A DNA stretch of 64,000 nucleotides from Chloroflexota bacterium (lineage in GTDB: Bacteria; Chloroflexota; Limnocylindria; Limnocylindrales; CSP1-4). How positions within the stretch are numbered: the stretch's first letter is position 1; each line of letters starts with the position of its first letter. This document shows, one piece after another, positions 33,622-42,599 of this stretch. The stretch lies in assembly GCA_015478725.1 (NCBI GenBank), contig JADMIG010000001.1, positions 186,001 to 250,000 on the forward strand, written 5' to 3'. Below the pieces are notes generated by a model. The model was not told where the DNA came from. It saw only the letters and a program-made list of their open reading frames with translations, and made no database searches. The position numbers and the translations under genes were made by a program.

Positions 33622-34575
33622 GTGCCCTCGACGGATCCCGATCGGAGCGTCGCACGGTGGCTCGATCATCCGCTGGTCGCGGCCATCGTGGAGCGGGCGT
33701 CGATCATCACCGCGCGACGAACGTTCAGCGTGTACGGCGCGGCGGCCGGCGGACTCCTCGCCTCCGGCCTTGCCTACAGCGGGATCTTCGCCGTCTTCTC
33801 GGCGAGCCTCTTCCTCATCGGACTGCTCGGGTTCCTCGTCCGCGATCCGGTGACCGAGGCGACGATCGTCGGCGAGATCGCGAGGCGGGTGCCGCCGGTC
33901 GCGAACGTGCTCGAGCTGGGCCTCCAACGGGTCGCTGGTTCGGCCGTCCAGTTCTCGATCGCCGGTCTCATCGGGCTCGGGTGGAGCGCCGGACGCTTCT
34001 ACGAGAACCTCGATGTCGCCTTCGCGCGGATCTTCGAGGACGAGCCTGGGCGCGACCTTGTGGTTCGGTTCGTTCGCGGCATCGTCGTCGTCGCGCTCCT
34101 CACGGCGGTGGTCGTCGTGTCGATCGGGTTGGCCGGGATGGGCGCCGCGCTCGACCAGACCCTCCGCTCGGGTGGATCGGCGATCGTCCGGGCGATCGTC
34201 GCGCTGACCGTGACGATCACCAGCCTGGCGGTGTATCTCGGGAGCGTCGGTGGGATCTACCGGCTGGTCCCGCCGCGCCGGCCATCGTGGCGCTCCATCC
34301 GTCGTCCAGCGGTCGTCGTCGCGGTCCTACTGGCGGTCCTGACGGCGGTCTTCGTCCAGTTCCAGTCGCACCTGCTCGGATCCCTCGAGCTGTTCACGGA
34401 GTTCGTCGGCGTCCTCGCCACGATGATCTGGCTCTCGATCGCGTTCCAGATCCTCCTCATCGGCGGAGCCTGGGTGCGCGTCCGGGATGAGGTTCCCCGA
34501 ACGGACGGCGAGGCCGGCAGGGGCGACGAGGGTAGCGCGGCCGGCGCGGACGGCGGTGGGACCGCCGACTCCTGA
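33622..34575 (+). CDS. YihY/BrkB-like membrane protein
   Basis: 317 residues from GTG 33622. It has six predicted membrane helices, the second within GLLASGLAYSGIFAVFSASL and the last within VGVLATMIWLSIAFQILLIG. The FxLxxFVQFxSHLLGSLEL region is typical of the YihY/UPF0761 family (formerly mistaken for RNase BN). Function of the family is not established. A disordered Gly/Asp tail follows residue 295. Confidence 0.8.
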   Translation: MPSTDPDRSVARWLDHPLVAAIVERASIITARRTFSVYGAAAGGLLASGLAYSGIFAVFSASLFLIGLLGFLVRDPVTEATIVGEIARRVPPVANVLELGLQRVAGSAVQFSIAGLIGLGWSAGRFYENLDVAFARIFEDEPGRDLVVRFVRGIVVVALLTAVVVVSIGLAGMGAALDQTLRSGGSAIVRAIVALTVTITSLAVYLGSVGGIYRLVPPRRPSWRSIRRPAVVVAVLLAVLTAVFVQFQSHLLGSLELFTEFVGVLATMIWLSIAFQILLIGGAWVRVRDEVPRTDGEAGRGDEGSAAGADGGGTADS

Positions 34576-34584
34576 TCTGCCGGT

Positions 34585-35859
34585 TCAGGCGCCGATCTGG
34601 TTCGAGCCGCAGCGCCGGCAGAAGCGCGCGGTGGCGGAGAGCGGCAACCCGCAGTTCACGCACGCCTGGACGCCGGTCTCGGGTCGGTTGAGGACGTCGC
34701 GACTCGACTGGGCCCAGACGGCATCGGCACCGCGGACGGGAGCGGGCTGGATGGGTGCCGGCCACTGCGGGCCGGCGGTCGGGACCGCCGGGCGCGGCGG
34801 CCAGGCCGGGGTCGCGGCGGGCCACTCAGGAGCGGGCGTGGCGGCCGCGCCGCGCCGGCCGGCTGCCTTCCCGATGGGTGCGGCAGGTGCGGGGGTGCCG
34901 TTCGCGCCGAGTGGGGTCGCAGCCGTGGAATCCGGCGCGACGATCCGCCAGACGGGCGTCTCGACACGATCGTCGCGGTGCGCCGTCTCCACGGCATCGG
35001 TGGAGTTCGGCGGGGCGAGGATCTCGGGCTCCATCCGGGTCGCCTCCGCGGCGACCGCCGTGTCGGGCTCCGGCGCGGGCTCCGGTGTCGCGTCCGCAGC
35101 GGGTCCCGGTGACGCGAAGGCAGCGACCGGCTCGGCCACGCTCTCCGGCGCCGCGAACGGCGGGGTCACATCCACCGCCGGTGCGGGAGTCGCCGGTGCG
35201 GGGGTCGCCGGTGCGGGACGGAAGCGGGCGAGCAGGTCGAGCGTTCGGGCCGCCGCACTCGCGGCCTCGCGCCCCACCTGGTCGGTCTCGACGGCACGTG
35301 TCGATGCGGCCTCCGTGTGTGGTTCGGCGACGGGGAGGCCGGTCGGCGAGTCCACGCCACGTTCGGCCCAGCCAGGTTCGCCGCGGAAGTCCGCGGTGGG
35401 CCACGAAGCTCCCGGGCCTCCCGCCACGATCTCGGCGCTGGCCGCGATCGGTTCGGCGTGCCCATTGCCGTTCGCGGCTGCGGCGCCCTCGGTGTCGACT
35501 GCGCTGAGCGTTCGGAACGGCGCATCGAGGATCTCACGACCGAGGCGGGGCGCACATGTCAGGCACGTGCCCTCGACGGCGTTCCAGCAGTTCCCGCAGG
35601 TGTACTGCCGACACGACATGCAGAAGTTGAACGTCTTGTGGAAGGCGTCGAGCTGTTGGCTCGAGGCCAACCGGTCGACGTCGTTGCGGGCATCCGCCAT
35701 CGCCTCGCCGAAGGACGTCTCGTCGCTGAGGACGTAATTCCGAAGGCCCTTCGTGAGGGTCCGGACCCTCACCAGGCGGCGGGCTCGCGGCGCTGCTGCC
35801 TCGAACGTGTAGCGGGTGCCACAGCGTTCGCAGAAGGACTCGGTGAGGATCTCGGCCAT
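34585..35859 (-). CDS. double zinc-ribbon protein with long Pro/Ala linker
   Basis: 424 residues. The first 100 hold two cysteine pairs groups: CERCGTRY near residue 10 and CMSCRQYTCGNCWNA...CLTC near 80-103, a possible treble-clef or B-box-like fold. Residues 130-385 are Pro/Ala-rich low complexity with PAPATPAPATPAP repeats. The C-terminal CVNCGLPLSATARFCRRCG is a second ribbon. It could be an adaptor or a sensor, but I do not recognise a family. It is divergent from the FHA operon. Confidence 0.65.
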   Translation of the reverse strand: MAEILTESFCERCGTRYTFEAAAPRARRLVRVRTLTKGLRNYVLSDETSFGEAMADARNDVDRLASSQQLDAFHKTFNFCMSCRQYTCGNCWNAVEGTCLTCAPRLGREILDAPFRTLSAVDTEGAAAANGNGHAEPIAASAEIVAGGPGASWPTADFRGEPGWAERGVDSPTGLPVAEPHTEAASTRAVETDQVGREAASAAARTLDLLARFRPAPATPAPATPAPAVDVTPPFAAPESVAEPVAAFASPGPAADATPEPAPEPDTAVAAEATRMEPEILAPPNSTDAVETAHRDDRVETPVWRIVAPDSTAATPLGANGTPAPAAPIGKAAGRRGAAATPAPEWPAATPAWPPRPAVPTAGPQWPAPIQPAPVRGADAVWAQSSRDVLNRPETGVQACVNCGLPLSATARFCRRCGSNQIGA

Positions 35860-36031
35860 CAGGCCCCCGGGGCAAGCACGCCTGGTCAGTGTCCGTCTCG
35901 GCCGGGCTGCCGAACGGGAGCGCGAGTATACGCCACGGATTCCCGGCCGCCCCGTGTCGCTCGTACCGTCCGGATCGCCCGAAGGTCCCGGTGGCGACCG
36001 CGCCGTCCGCCCCGCCGGTGGACATGCCGGC

Positions 36032-36080
36032 GGACGTGCCGCCCTGGCGCTGGACGTGCCGCCCTGGCGCTGGACGTGCC
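36032..36080. repeat. 20-bp tandem repeat, 2.45 copies
   Basis: The unit GGACGTGCCGCCCTGGCGCT is repeated exactly at 36032-36051 and 36052-36071 with 9 more bases. It lies 26 bp upstream of the fhaA -10 box and might be a regulatory site or slippage product. Confidence 0.85.
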
Positions 36081-36105
36081 GGCGGAACCGCCATGAAGCC
36101 TCTGC

Positions 36106-36111
36106 TAGACT
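36106..36111 (+). promoter_or_regulatory. -10 box of the fhaA operon
   Basis: TAGACT preceded by TGC, 11 nt before the ATG at 36123; the mRNA would have a leader of about 5 nt or none. Confidence 0.5.
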
Positions 36112-36122
36112 CCGGGCGCCTC

Positions 36123-36932
36123 ATGCGACCACTCGCCGCGATCGAGCGACTCATCGAACGTCTCGTCGAGCGGCCATCCGGCCGTCTCTTCCGGGCGCAT
36201 CTCGAGCCGGTCCGGATCGAGCGCCGGATCGAGCGGGCGATGGAGCTCGAACGCCGATCCAACGGCGAGCGGATGATCGTGCCCGACCGGTTCGCGGTCC
36301 GCCTCCACCCATCCGACGTCGCGGAGCTCGGTCAGATCTCCGGCTCGCTCGCCGAGCGCCTCTCCGGCGAGGTGCTCGACTTCGCGCGGAGTCATCGGTA
36401 CCTCGTCGCCGCCCGGCCGCAGGTGGAGATCGTCGCCGACGCAGCCATCGCCGAAGGCGAGATCGCGGTGACGGCCCGCTTCTCCGAGGCCTCGCCGGAT
36501 CGATCGGATCCAGTACATTCGAGTCCGTTCGCGGGGGGCGGGCACCCTGGTGGCCGACCGACGATCGAGCACACCGCAGTCTTCGCGGCGGTGCGTCCCG
36601 CACCCTCGTCGGCGGTGCTCAACGTCCGACGCGCGGACGGCTCGACCGCCGAGGTCGCGCTCGACGGGCGCCCCGTGACCGTCGGCCGTGGCGAGGACAA
36701 CGACGTCGTGCTCGCGGACCCGGCGGTATCGCGACACCATGCGCGCTTCCACAGCCGGCAGGGCACGATCGTGCTCACCGATCTCGAAAGCCGGAACGGC
36801 ACGTTCGTCAACGACGTCGCGATCGCGGAGGCGATCCTCGGGCCGGGCGATCGCGTCCGGTTCGGCGGCGCAACGTTCGTCGTGGATCGACCTGCCGGAC
36901 CCGCCCCCGACGACGACCACCGCCCGGGCTGA
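36123..36932 (+). CDS. fhaA: FhaA-like protein (DUF3662 and FHA domains)
   Basis: 269 residues from ATG 36123, where RPLAAIERLIERLVERPSG begins as in FhaA; an upstream ATG at 36093 would add 10. The N-terminal DUF3662 domain (PVRIERRIERAMELERR, VPDRFAVRLHPSDV) is followed by a linker and an FHA domain with VTVGRGEDNDVVLADPAVSRHHA and NGTFVN. FHA domains bind phosphothreonine. In actinobacteria FhaA links Ser/Thr kinases to peptidoglycan synthesis. The operon continues fhaB-SEDS-PBP. Confidence 0.85.
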   Translation: MRPLAAIERLIERLVERPSGRLFRAHLEPVRIERRIERAMELERRSNGERMIVPDRFAVRLHPSDVAELGQISGSLAERLSGEVLDFARSHRYLVAARPQVEIVADAAIAEGEIAVTARFSEASPDRSDPVHSSPFAGGGHPGGRPTIEHTAVFAAVRPAPSSAVLNVRRADGSTAEVALDGRPVTVGRGEDNDVVLADPAVSRHHARFHSRQGTIVLTDLESRNGTFVNDVAIAEAILGPGDRVRFGGATFVVDRPAGPAPDDDHRPG

Positions 36933-36935
36933 ACG

Positions 36936-37376
36936 ATGGACCCCACGCTCGCCGCGCTGTGGATCCTCCGCCTCCTCTTCCTCGGTCTCATCTACCTCTT
37001 CCTGTTCGGCGTGGTCCGGGTCCTCATCCGCGACCTGCGAGCCGCGAGTCGAGAGCGGGTCACGGAACTCGGCCGGCTCGTCGTGACGACGTCGCCGGCC
37101 GGCGACCCGGCGACGGGCTCCGTGTTCACCTTGGACGCGCTCACGACGATCGGCCGGGACGTGAACAATGCGGTGGTCCTCGGCGACCCATTCGCCTCTG
37201 CGGAACATTGTGTCCTCACGTACCGCGGTCGGGGCTGGTACGTCGAGGACCTGGCGAGCACGAACGGGACGTACGTGAACGGTGAGCTCGTGGAGGGGAC
37301 CTCGCCGCTCGGCTTCGGCGACGAGCTCCAGGTGGGCGAGATCCGCCTTCGACTCGAGCGAGGGCGACGCCGATGA
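36936..37376 (+). CDS. fhaB: FhaB-like membrane-anchored FHA protein
   Basis: 146 residues, 3 bp after fhaA. A membrane helix near 8-28 (LWILRLLFLGLIYLFLFGV as a landmark) is followed by a short linker and a cytosolic FHA domain: TTIGRDVNNAVVLGDPFASAEHC and TNGTYVNGEL. It should recruit a phosphorylated partner to the membrane. Its end overlaps the SEDS gene in an ATGA junction. Confidence 0.85.
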   Translation: MDPTLAALWILRLLFLGLIYLFLFGVVRVLIRDLRAASRERVTELGRLVVTTSPAGDPATGSVFTLDALTTIGRDVNNAVVLGDPFASAEHCVLTYRGRGWYVEDLASTNGTYVNGELVEGTSPLGFGDELQVGEIRLRLERGRRR

Positions 37377-38839
37377 TCGGCTCGCGGAGCGTGGGTCGGC
37401 GGTCCCTGCTGTCGCGGATCCGGCCTCGCTCGAGGCGCCGGGAGTCGGCCCTCCTCGGGGTGGTCGCGGTGAGCCTCGTCGTGGGGAGCGTGTCGCTCGG
37501 GGCGACCGAGCGGATCGCCGGCGGTCATCCGATCGCCTTCGTGGCTGCCGACCCGCGTGCGCTCGCCGTCTACCTCGGCCTCCTGGCGGCCGTCCACCTC
37601 GCCCAGATCCTCGCCGGCCGGCGGACGGACCAGATCCTGCTGCCGGCCGTCGGACTCCTCGGCGGCATCGGCCTCCTCCTCATGGAGCGATTGCCGCAGG
37701 GCCTCGTCAGCCAGACCTTCTTCGGCGTGACCCTCGGCCTGGGCCAGGTCCAGCTCGTGTGGCTGACGCTCGCCCTCCTCGTCATCGGCACGCTCGCCGT
37801 CGTGGTCCGGTCCGACGCCTGGCTGCGCCTGTACAAGTACACATGGGCCGCCGCGGGCATCGTCCTCCTCGCCCTCACGGCCGCCTTCGGGGTGGACGTC
37901 AACGGCGAACGACTCGCCCTTCGGATCGGCCCATTGAGCGGTCAGCCGTCGGAGCTGCTCAAGGTGATCCTCGTCGTGTTCCTCGCCGGGTACCTCTCCG
38001 AGAACCGGCCGCTCCTCGTCGAGCGAGACACCCGGTTCGGACCGCTCCGGTTCCCACCGCTGCCGTATCTCGCGCCGATGCTCGCGATGCTCGCGATTGC
38101 CGTCGGGATCGTGGTCATCGAGCGGGACCTCGGTGCGGCCCTCCTGTTCTTCACGGTCTTCCTCGTCCTCCTCTACATCGCGACCGGCCGGCTGAGCGCC
38201 GTGGCGGTCGGCCTCCCGCTCTTCCTTGCCGGCGCAGCCGTCCTGTACCGGCTCATTCCGACGGTCCAGACGCGGGTCGACATCTGGCTCGATCCCTTCG
38301 CCGATCCGACCGGTGCCGGCTACCAGATCGTCCAGGCGCTCCACGCGTTCGCGCGCGGCGGGATCGTGGGGACCGGTCTGGGGGCCGGGCTGCCGGCCGT
38401 CGGCGGCCAGCTCCCCATACCCGCCGTCGAGACGGACTTTCCGCTCGCCGCCCTCGGCGAGGAGCTCGGACTCGCCGGAGTCCTCGCCATCCTCGGCGTC
38501 TACTTCGTCGTCATCGAACGGGGACTGCGGATCGCCGCGGCTGCGGCCGACGAGTTCCGGGCGATCCTCGCCGCCGGCCTCTCGCTCGTCATCGGCGTCC
38601 AGGCATTCATCATCGCGGCCGGGAATCTCAAGCTCATCCCGCTCACCGGGATCACCCTGCCATTCATCAGCTATGGGGGCTCGTCGCTGCTCGCGAACGC
38701 CATCGTCATCGGCCTCCTTCTCGCGATCTCCGACCGCGGCGTCGAACTGCCCCCACCACCGGGGGCGACCCGCCCGTCGCGGCTCGGACGACTGCACCGG
38801 ACGATCGGCCGCGGGGCGGCAGCGGGGAGGGTCCGGTGA
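37373..38839 (+). CDS. rodA: SEDS-family glycosyltransferase (RodA/FtsW)
   Basis: 488 residues with about 11 membrane helices. The SEDS landmarks VDVNGERLALRIGPLSGQPSE (cited as VNG and QPSELLKV), VEREDLGAALL-like VVIERDLGAALLFF and the C-terminal PLTGITLPFISYGGSSLL are present. It polymerises lipid II into glycan strands together with the class B PBP encoded next, with GTGA overlap. The long first 20-residue Arg/Ser stretch is typical of actinobacterial RodA. Choice between RodA and FtsW is not decided by the sequence. Confidence 0.88.
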   Translation: MIGSRSVGRRSLLSRIRPRSRRRESALLGVVAVSLVVGSVSLGATERIAGGHPIAFVAADPRALAVYLGLLAAVHLAQILAGRRTDQILLPAVGLLGGIGLLLMERLPQGLVSQTFFGVTLGLGQVQLVWLTLALLVIGTLAVVVRSDAWLRLYKYTWAAAGIVLLALTAAFGVDVNGERLALRIGPLSGQPSELLKVILVVFLAGYLSENRPLLVERDTRFGPLRFPPLPYLAPMLAMLAIAVGIVVIERDLGAALLFFTVFLVLLYIATGRLSAVAVGLPLFLAGAAVLYRLIPTVQTRVDIWLDPFADPTGAGYQIVQALHAFARGGIVGTGLGAGLPAVGGQLPIPAVETDFPLAALGEELGLAGVLAILGVYFVVIERGLRIAAAAADEFRAILAAGLSLVIGVQAFIIAAGNLKLIPLTGITLPFISYGGSSLLANAIVIGLLLAISDRGVELPPPPGATRPSRLGRLHRTIGRGAAAGRVR

Positions 38840-40338
38840 GCGCACCCGGCGGGGCGCCCCGTCCGGTCGACCGGAACATCGGTCGGGTGGGTCTCGCGCT
38901 CGCCGTCGCATTCGCCGCCCTGGCCGCCGGGGCCGGCTACTGGGGTGTCGTCCGCTCCGCGGACCTCTCGACGGCCGCCGACGACGCCGGCGTCATCGCC
39001 GCCGCCCGGGCCACGCCGCGCGGGCTGATCCTGGACCGTCACGGGACCGTCCTCGCCTCGAACCGCAAGGATGCGAACGGCGTCCCCTATCGGGTGTATC
39101 GCGACCGCTCGATGAGTCCGGTCATCGGGTACGACTCGCGGTTCTACGGCCTGACGGGCCTCGAGCGGACCTACGACGGAGAGCTGTCCGGACTTCGCCG
39201 GCCGGATCCGCTCGCCGACGCCCTCGCGAAGTTCGGGTCGCGGCGCTACGACCCGCAGAATCTCAGCCTCTCGATCTCGCTCCCGCTCCAGCAGGCGGCG
39301 CTCCGCGGACTCGGCTCGGACCGTGGCGCGGTGGTCATGCTCGATCCGAGGACCGGCGACGTCCTCGCCCTCGCGTCGTCGCCGACGTTCGACGCGTCGG
39401 CGATCTCGAATCCGGCGACCGCGCGCACGGCGTGGGCATCCATCGGCGCCGATCCGGCCCAGCCGCTGCTTCCCCGAGCGACGCTCGGGACGTACGTCCC
39501 GGGATCGATCCTCAAGATCGTCACGATGATGGCCGGCGTCTCGTCCGGCGCGCTCAGCACCGCCACGACGTTCCCGCAACAACCCGCTGCGGAACGGACC
39601 GGTCTCCTCGTCGACGGGTATCGGGTCCGGGATGGCCACCATCTGTTCACCGGCTCACAGGTACTCGACCTGTACAGCGCGACCGAGGTCTCGTGCAACA
39701 TCTACTTCGCCCTGGCGGGGCTCAGGACGGGCGGGGCGGCGTTCGACGCGACCGCGCGGCGACTCGGCTTCTACGCGCCCATCCCGTTCGACCTTCCGAC
39801 CGCGACGAGTCAGCTGACGAACGGCGGCGGGCCCCTTCCGGGTGGGTTCAAGGACGACGTCGAGCTCGCGAACGCGGCCTACGGGCAGGCCGAGACGCTC
39901 GTCACGCCGCTGCAGATGGCGCTCGTCGCGGCGACCGTGGCGAACGGCGGGGTGCTCATGAAGCCACGCCTCGTGACGGCGTTCACGGGGTCGACCGGCA
40001 CCCGGACGGTCGCTCCCGAGTCGCTCGGGACGGTCATCGATCCGGCGGCCGACGCGGTCGTCCGGCAGGCGATGGAACTGGCCGTCGAGAGCCCCTGGGG
40101 CCGGATCTTCACCGCCGGAGCTGCCGTGCCCGGGATTCCGACGGCCGGCAAGACCGGCACGGCGCAGCTCGGCGGCACCGGCGAGCCGCACAGCTGGTTC
40201 ATCGGCTTCGCGCCGGCGGACGCGCCGCGGATCGCGATCGCGGTCCTCGTCGAGAACGGCGGCGCGGGCGGCGATCGCGCGGCGCCCCTCGCCGGCCAGC
40301 TCCTCGCCCGCTACTTCGCGACGGAGGCGACCCAGTGA
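38836..40338 (+). CDS. pbpA: class B penicillin-binding protein transpeptidase
   Basis: 500 residues from a GTG overlapping the SEDS stop. A single N-terminal membrane helix (about 18-40) is followed by a dimerisation domain with PRGLILDRHG and a transpeptidase with the catalytic SxxK (PGSILK), SxN (SCN) and KTG (AGKTGTAQ). It crosslinks peptidoglycan outside the membrane. The linear operon order FHA-FHA-SEDS-PBP matches the actinobacterial pstP-rodA-pbpA region, but pknA/pknB are missing here. Confidence 0.9.
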   Translation: MSAPGGAPRPVDRNIGRVGLALAVAFAALAAGAGYWGVVRSADLSTAADDAGVIAAARATPRGLILDRHGTVLASNRKDANGVPYRVYRDRSMSPVIGYDSRFYGLTGLERTYDGELSGLRRPDPLADALAKFGSRRYDPQNLSLSISLPLQQAALRGLGSDRGAVVMLDPRTGDVLALASSPTFDASAISNPATARTAWASIGADPAQPLLPRATLGTYVPGSILKIVTMMAGVSSGALSTATTFPQQPAAERTGLLVDGYRVRDGHHLFTGSQVLDLYSATEVSCNIYFALAGLRTGGAAFDATARRLGFYAPIPFDLPTATSQLTNGGGPLPGGFKDDVELANAAYGQAETLVTPLQMALVAATVANGGVLMKPRLVTAFTGSTGTRTVAPESLGTVIDPAADAVVRQAMELAVESPWGRIFTAGAAVPGIPTAGKTGTAQLGGTGEPHSWFIGFAPADAPRIAIAVLVENGGAGGDRAAPLAGQLLARYFATEATQ

Positions 40339-40535
40339 GCGGACCTGCGCCGCCGGAGCGTCGTCCGTGGATCGAACGGATCGGCCTGGCCGCCATCGCT
40401 CTCGTGTTCGCCGGACTCTTCGGGACGGTCGCCGTGGGGTCCTGGTCGGGAGGGGATGCGTTCCTCGCGGCGATGGGCGCGATCGGGTGCCTCATGACGG
40501 TGTGGGTCGGGATCGTCACCCTCGTCCGAGGCTGA
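40335..40535 (+). CDS. small two-helix membrane protein
   Basis: 66 residues from a GTG overlapping the PBP stop by 4 bp. Two hydrophobic helices are visible: GLAAIALVFAGLFGTVAVG and AFLAAMGAIGCLMTVWVGIV. It is in the position occupied by kinase genes in actinobacterial clusters. No family recognised. The tight coupling suggests that it belongs to the SEDS-PBP complex. Confidence 0.6.
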   Translation: MSGPAPPERRPWIERIGLAAIALVFAGLFGTVAVGSWSGGDAFLAAMGAIGCLMTVWVGIVTLVRG

Positions 40536-40558
40536 GCGGCGTCAGGCGCGCCCTGGCA

Positions 40559-42589
40559 CTACTCGCCGCCGAGGAGGCGCCAGACGCGGAGGACCTCCGC
40601 CACCGACCAGGCCTGGGCCGGACAGCCGCGGGGTCGATGCGGTGGATCGCCGTCGAACAGCTCGGAGATCGAGCCGAGGCCCGCGTCCGAGAGGTGCGCC
40701 TCGAACGGCCGGAGTATGGACAGCGCCGCCGTTCGATCGCCGCTGACGCGGTCGACCGCCTCGGCGTAGGCGCCGCTGAGCCAGGGCCAGGCGGGACCCT
40801 GGTGATACGCACGGTCGCGGGCGCCGGGGTCGCCCTCGTATCGGCCGTGGTAGGCGGGATCCGTCGGGGCCAGCGTCCGGACGCCGTACGACGTGAGGAG
40901 CGACCGGCCCACCGCCTCGAGCGTCACGCGCGCCGGGCCGTGATCGAGGAGCGGGAAGGGGAGTGACAGGGCGAGGATCTGATTCGGACGGAGCGCGAGA
41001 TCGTCGCCGTCGGGACCGTCGACGACGTCCGCGAGGTGACCGAGCTCCGGGCGCCAGAAGCGCTGGCGAAAGCTCTTCGCGACCTGCTCGGCGAGCGTCA
41101 TGCAGGACGTCCCGGGCCCGCTTTCGCCGCGAGCGAGGAGCCACGGCCCGACGGTGCACAGCGCGTTGTACCAGAGGGCGTTGATCTCGACCGGCTTGCC
41201 GATCCGCGGCGTCACCACGCGATCGCCGTCTCGCGCGTCCATCCACGTCAGCTGGAGCCCCGGCTCGCCCGCCTGCAGGAGACCGTCCTGGGCGTCGACG
41301 CCGATGCCGTGTCGGGTTCCCGAGATATGGGCGTCGATGATGCCCCGGACGACCGCGAGGAGCTCGTCGACGAGGGCGTCGTCTCCGGTCGCCTCCACAT
41401 GCGAACGGAGCGCCTGGATGTACCAGAGGGCGGCGTCGACGGTGTTGTACTCGGGCGTGGCGGCCGCCGACGACGGGAAGTCGTTGGGCAGGAGTCCGTC
41501 GACGATCCACTGGCCGAAGGCGCGGAGGATCGTGGCGCCCACCTCAGGGCGGCCGGTCGCGAGGGTGAGGCCGGGCAGGGCGATCATCGTGTCGCGGCCC
41601 CAGTCGTTGAACCACGGGTAGCCGGCGATGACCGACCGACCCGGCTCGGGCTCGCCGGAGGGACCGGGCGGCACCACGCGGGCCACGACGAACTGGTCGG
41701 CCGCGAGGACGAGCTGGCGGACGAATGGCGAGGCCCGCTCCGTCCCGGCGAGGTGGACGAGCTCGGCGCTCCGGGCGCGCGCCGCCGCGAGGGCCGCCTC
41801 ACCGTCCAGCTCGGGCGCCTCGTCGGTCGAGAGGACGAGCGTCCACGAGCCACCGGGCTCGAGCCGCGTGCGATGGGCGCCGGCGAGGAACAGGTCGGCG
41901 AGGTCGTCGAGGCCCCGCGCGGTCTCCTCGCGATGGCGGAAGTCCCACCACCAGCCGCCGGTCGGATCGACGTCGCCCGGGTCGGCGAGGATGCGGAGCG
42001 GCGTGCCGGCTGCTCCCCAGCGGACGAGCAGCCCGTGAGGGACGGCGGCGATCGAGGGTCCGGGGTCGTCGGGCGCCGCCCGGAGGAGGGCGTGGAAGTC
42101 GCGGTCGGTCACGAGGCAGCCGACCGAGAGGTCGATCGGCCGGGCGCCCCGCGCGTGGCGGTACCGGATGTACGTCGTGTTCGAGCCGTGCGCCATCCAC
42201 ACGCGCCGTTCGAAGAGTGCGTCCTCGATGGCGTAGGTCCAGACCGGGATCGTCCCATCGAGGGCGAACGACTCCGCGTGGACGTGGCCCCCACCGCCGA
42301 TCGTGCCGTCGCCGAACTCGTGGCTGTGGAGGTCGACGACGGTCCCACCCACTGTTACCCGTTCGACGAGGCCCGCGACGAGCACCCGCCGGCCGACCGG
42401 AGGCTGGGTGGCGGCGACGAGCCAGCCGTGGTACCGGCGCGTCGCGATCCCGGCAAGGGTGCCGGACGCCGAGCCACCGAGACCGTTCGTGACGAGCCAT
42501 TCGCGGCGCAGCCCGTCGTCGAGCTCGGCCGCGATCGCTCGTCCGAAGGCGACGAGCGGTGGCGGAGTCGGGGTCGGGGCGGCTTTCAT
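40559..42589 (-). CDS. amylo-alpha-1,6-glucosidase (glycogen debranching enzyme type)
   Basis: 676 residues. The GDE N-terminal domain has EWLVTNGLGGSASGTLAGI and TRRYHGWLVAA, and the C-terminal (alpha/alpha)6 domain has GYPWFNDWGRDTMIALPGL, NTVDAALWYIQAL and GPAWPWLSGAYAEAV. These are the hallmarks of archaeal/bacterial GDE (GH133-like), which hydrolyses 1,6 branches of alpha-glucans. It is 10 bp downstream of the large glucosidase gene and likely co-transcribed with it. Confidence 0.88.
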   Translation of the reverse strand: MKAAPTPTPPPLVAFGRAIAAELDDGLRREWLVTNGLGGSASGTLAGIATRRYHGWLVAATQPPVGRRVLVAGLVERVTVGGTVVDLHSHEFGDGTIGGGGHVHAESFALDGTIPVWTYAIEDALFERRVWMAHGSNTTYIRYRHARGARPIDLSVGCLVTDRDFHALLRAAPDDPGPSIAAVPHGLLVRWGAAGTPLRILADPGDVDPTGGWWWDFRHREETARGLDDLADLFLAGAHRTRLEPGGSWTLVLSTDEAPELDGEAALAAARARSAELVHLAGTERASPFVRQLVLAADQFVVARVVPPGPSGEPEPGRSVIAGYPWFNDWGRDTMIALPGLTLATGRPEVGATILRAFGQWIVDGLLPNDFPSSAAATPEYNTVDAALWYIQALRSHVEATGDDALVDELLAVVRGIIDAHISGTRHGIGVDAQDGLLQAGEPGLQLTWMDARDGDRVVTPRIGKPVEINALWYNALCTVGPWLLARGESGPGTSCMTLAEQVAKSFRQRFWRPELGHLADVVDGPDGDDLALRPNQILALSLPFPLLDHGPARVTLEAVGRSLLTSYGVRTLAPTDPAYHGRYEGDPGARDRAYHQGPAWPWLSGAYAEAVDRVSGDRTAALSILRPFEAHLSDAGLGSISELFDGDPPHRPRGCPAQAWSVAEVLRVWRLLGGE

Positions 42590-42599
42590 CGGGAGGCCG

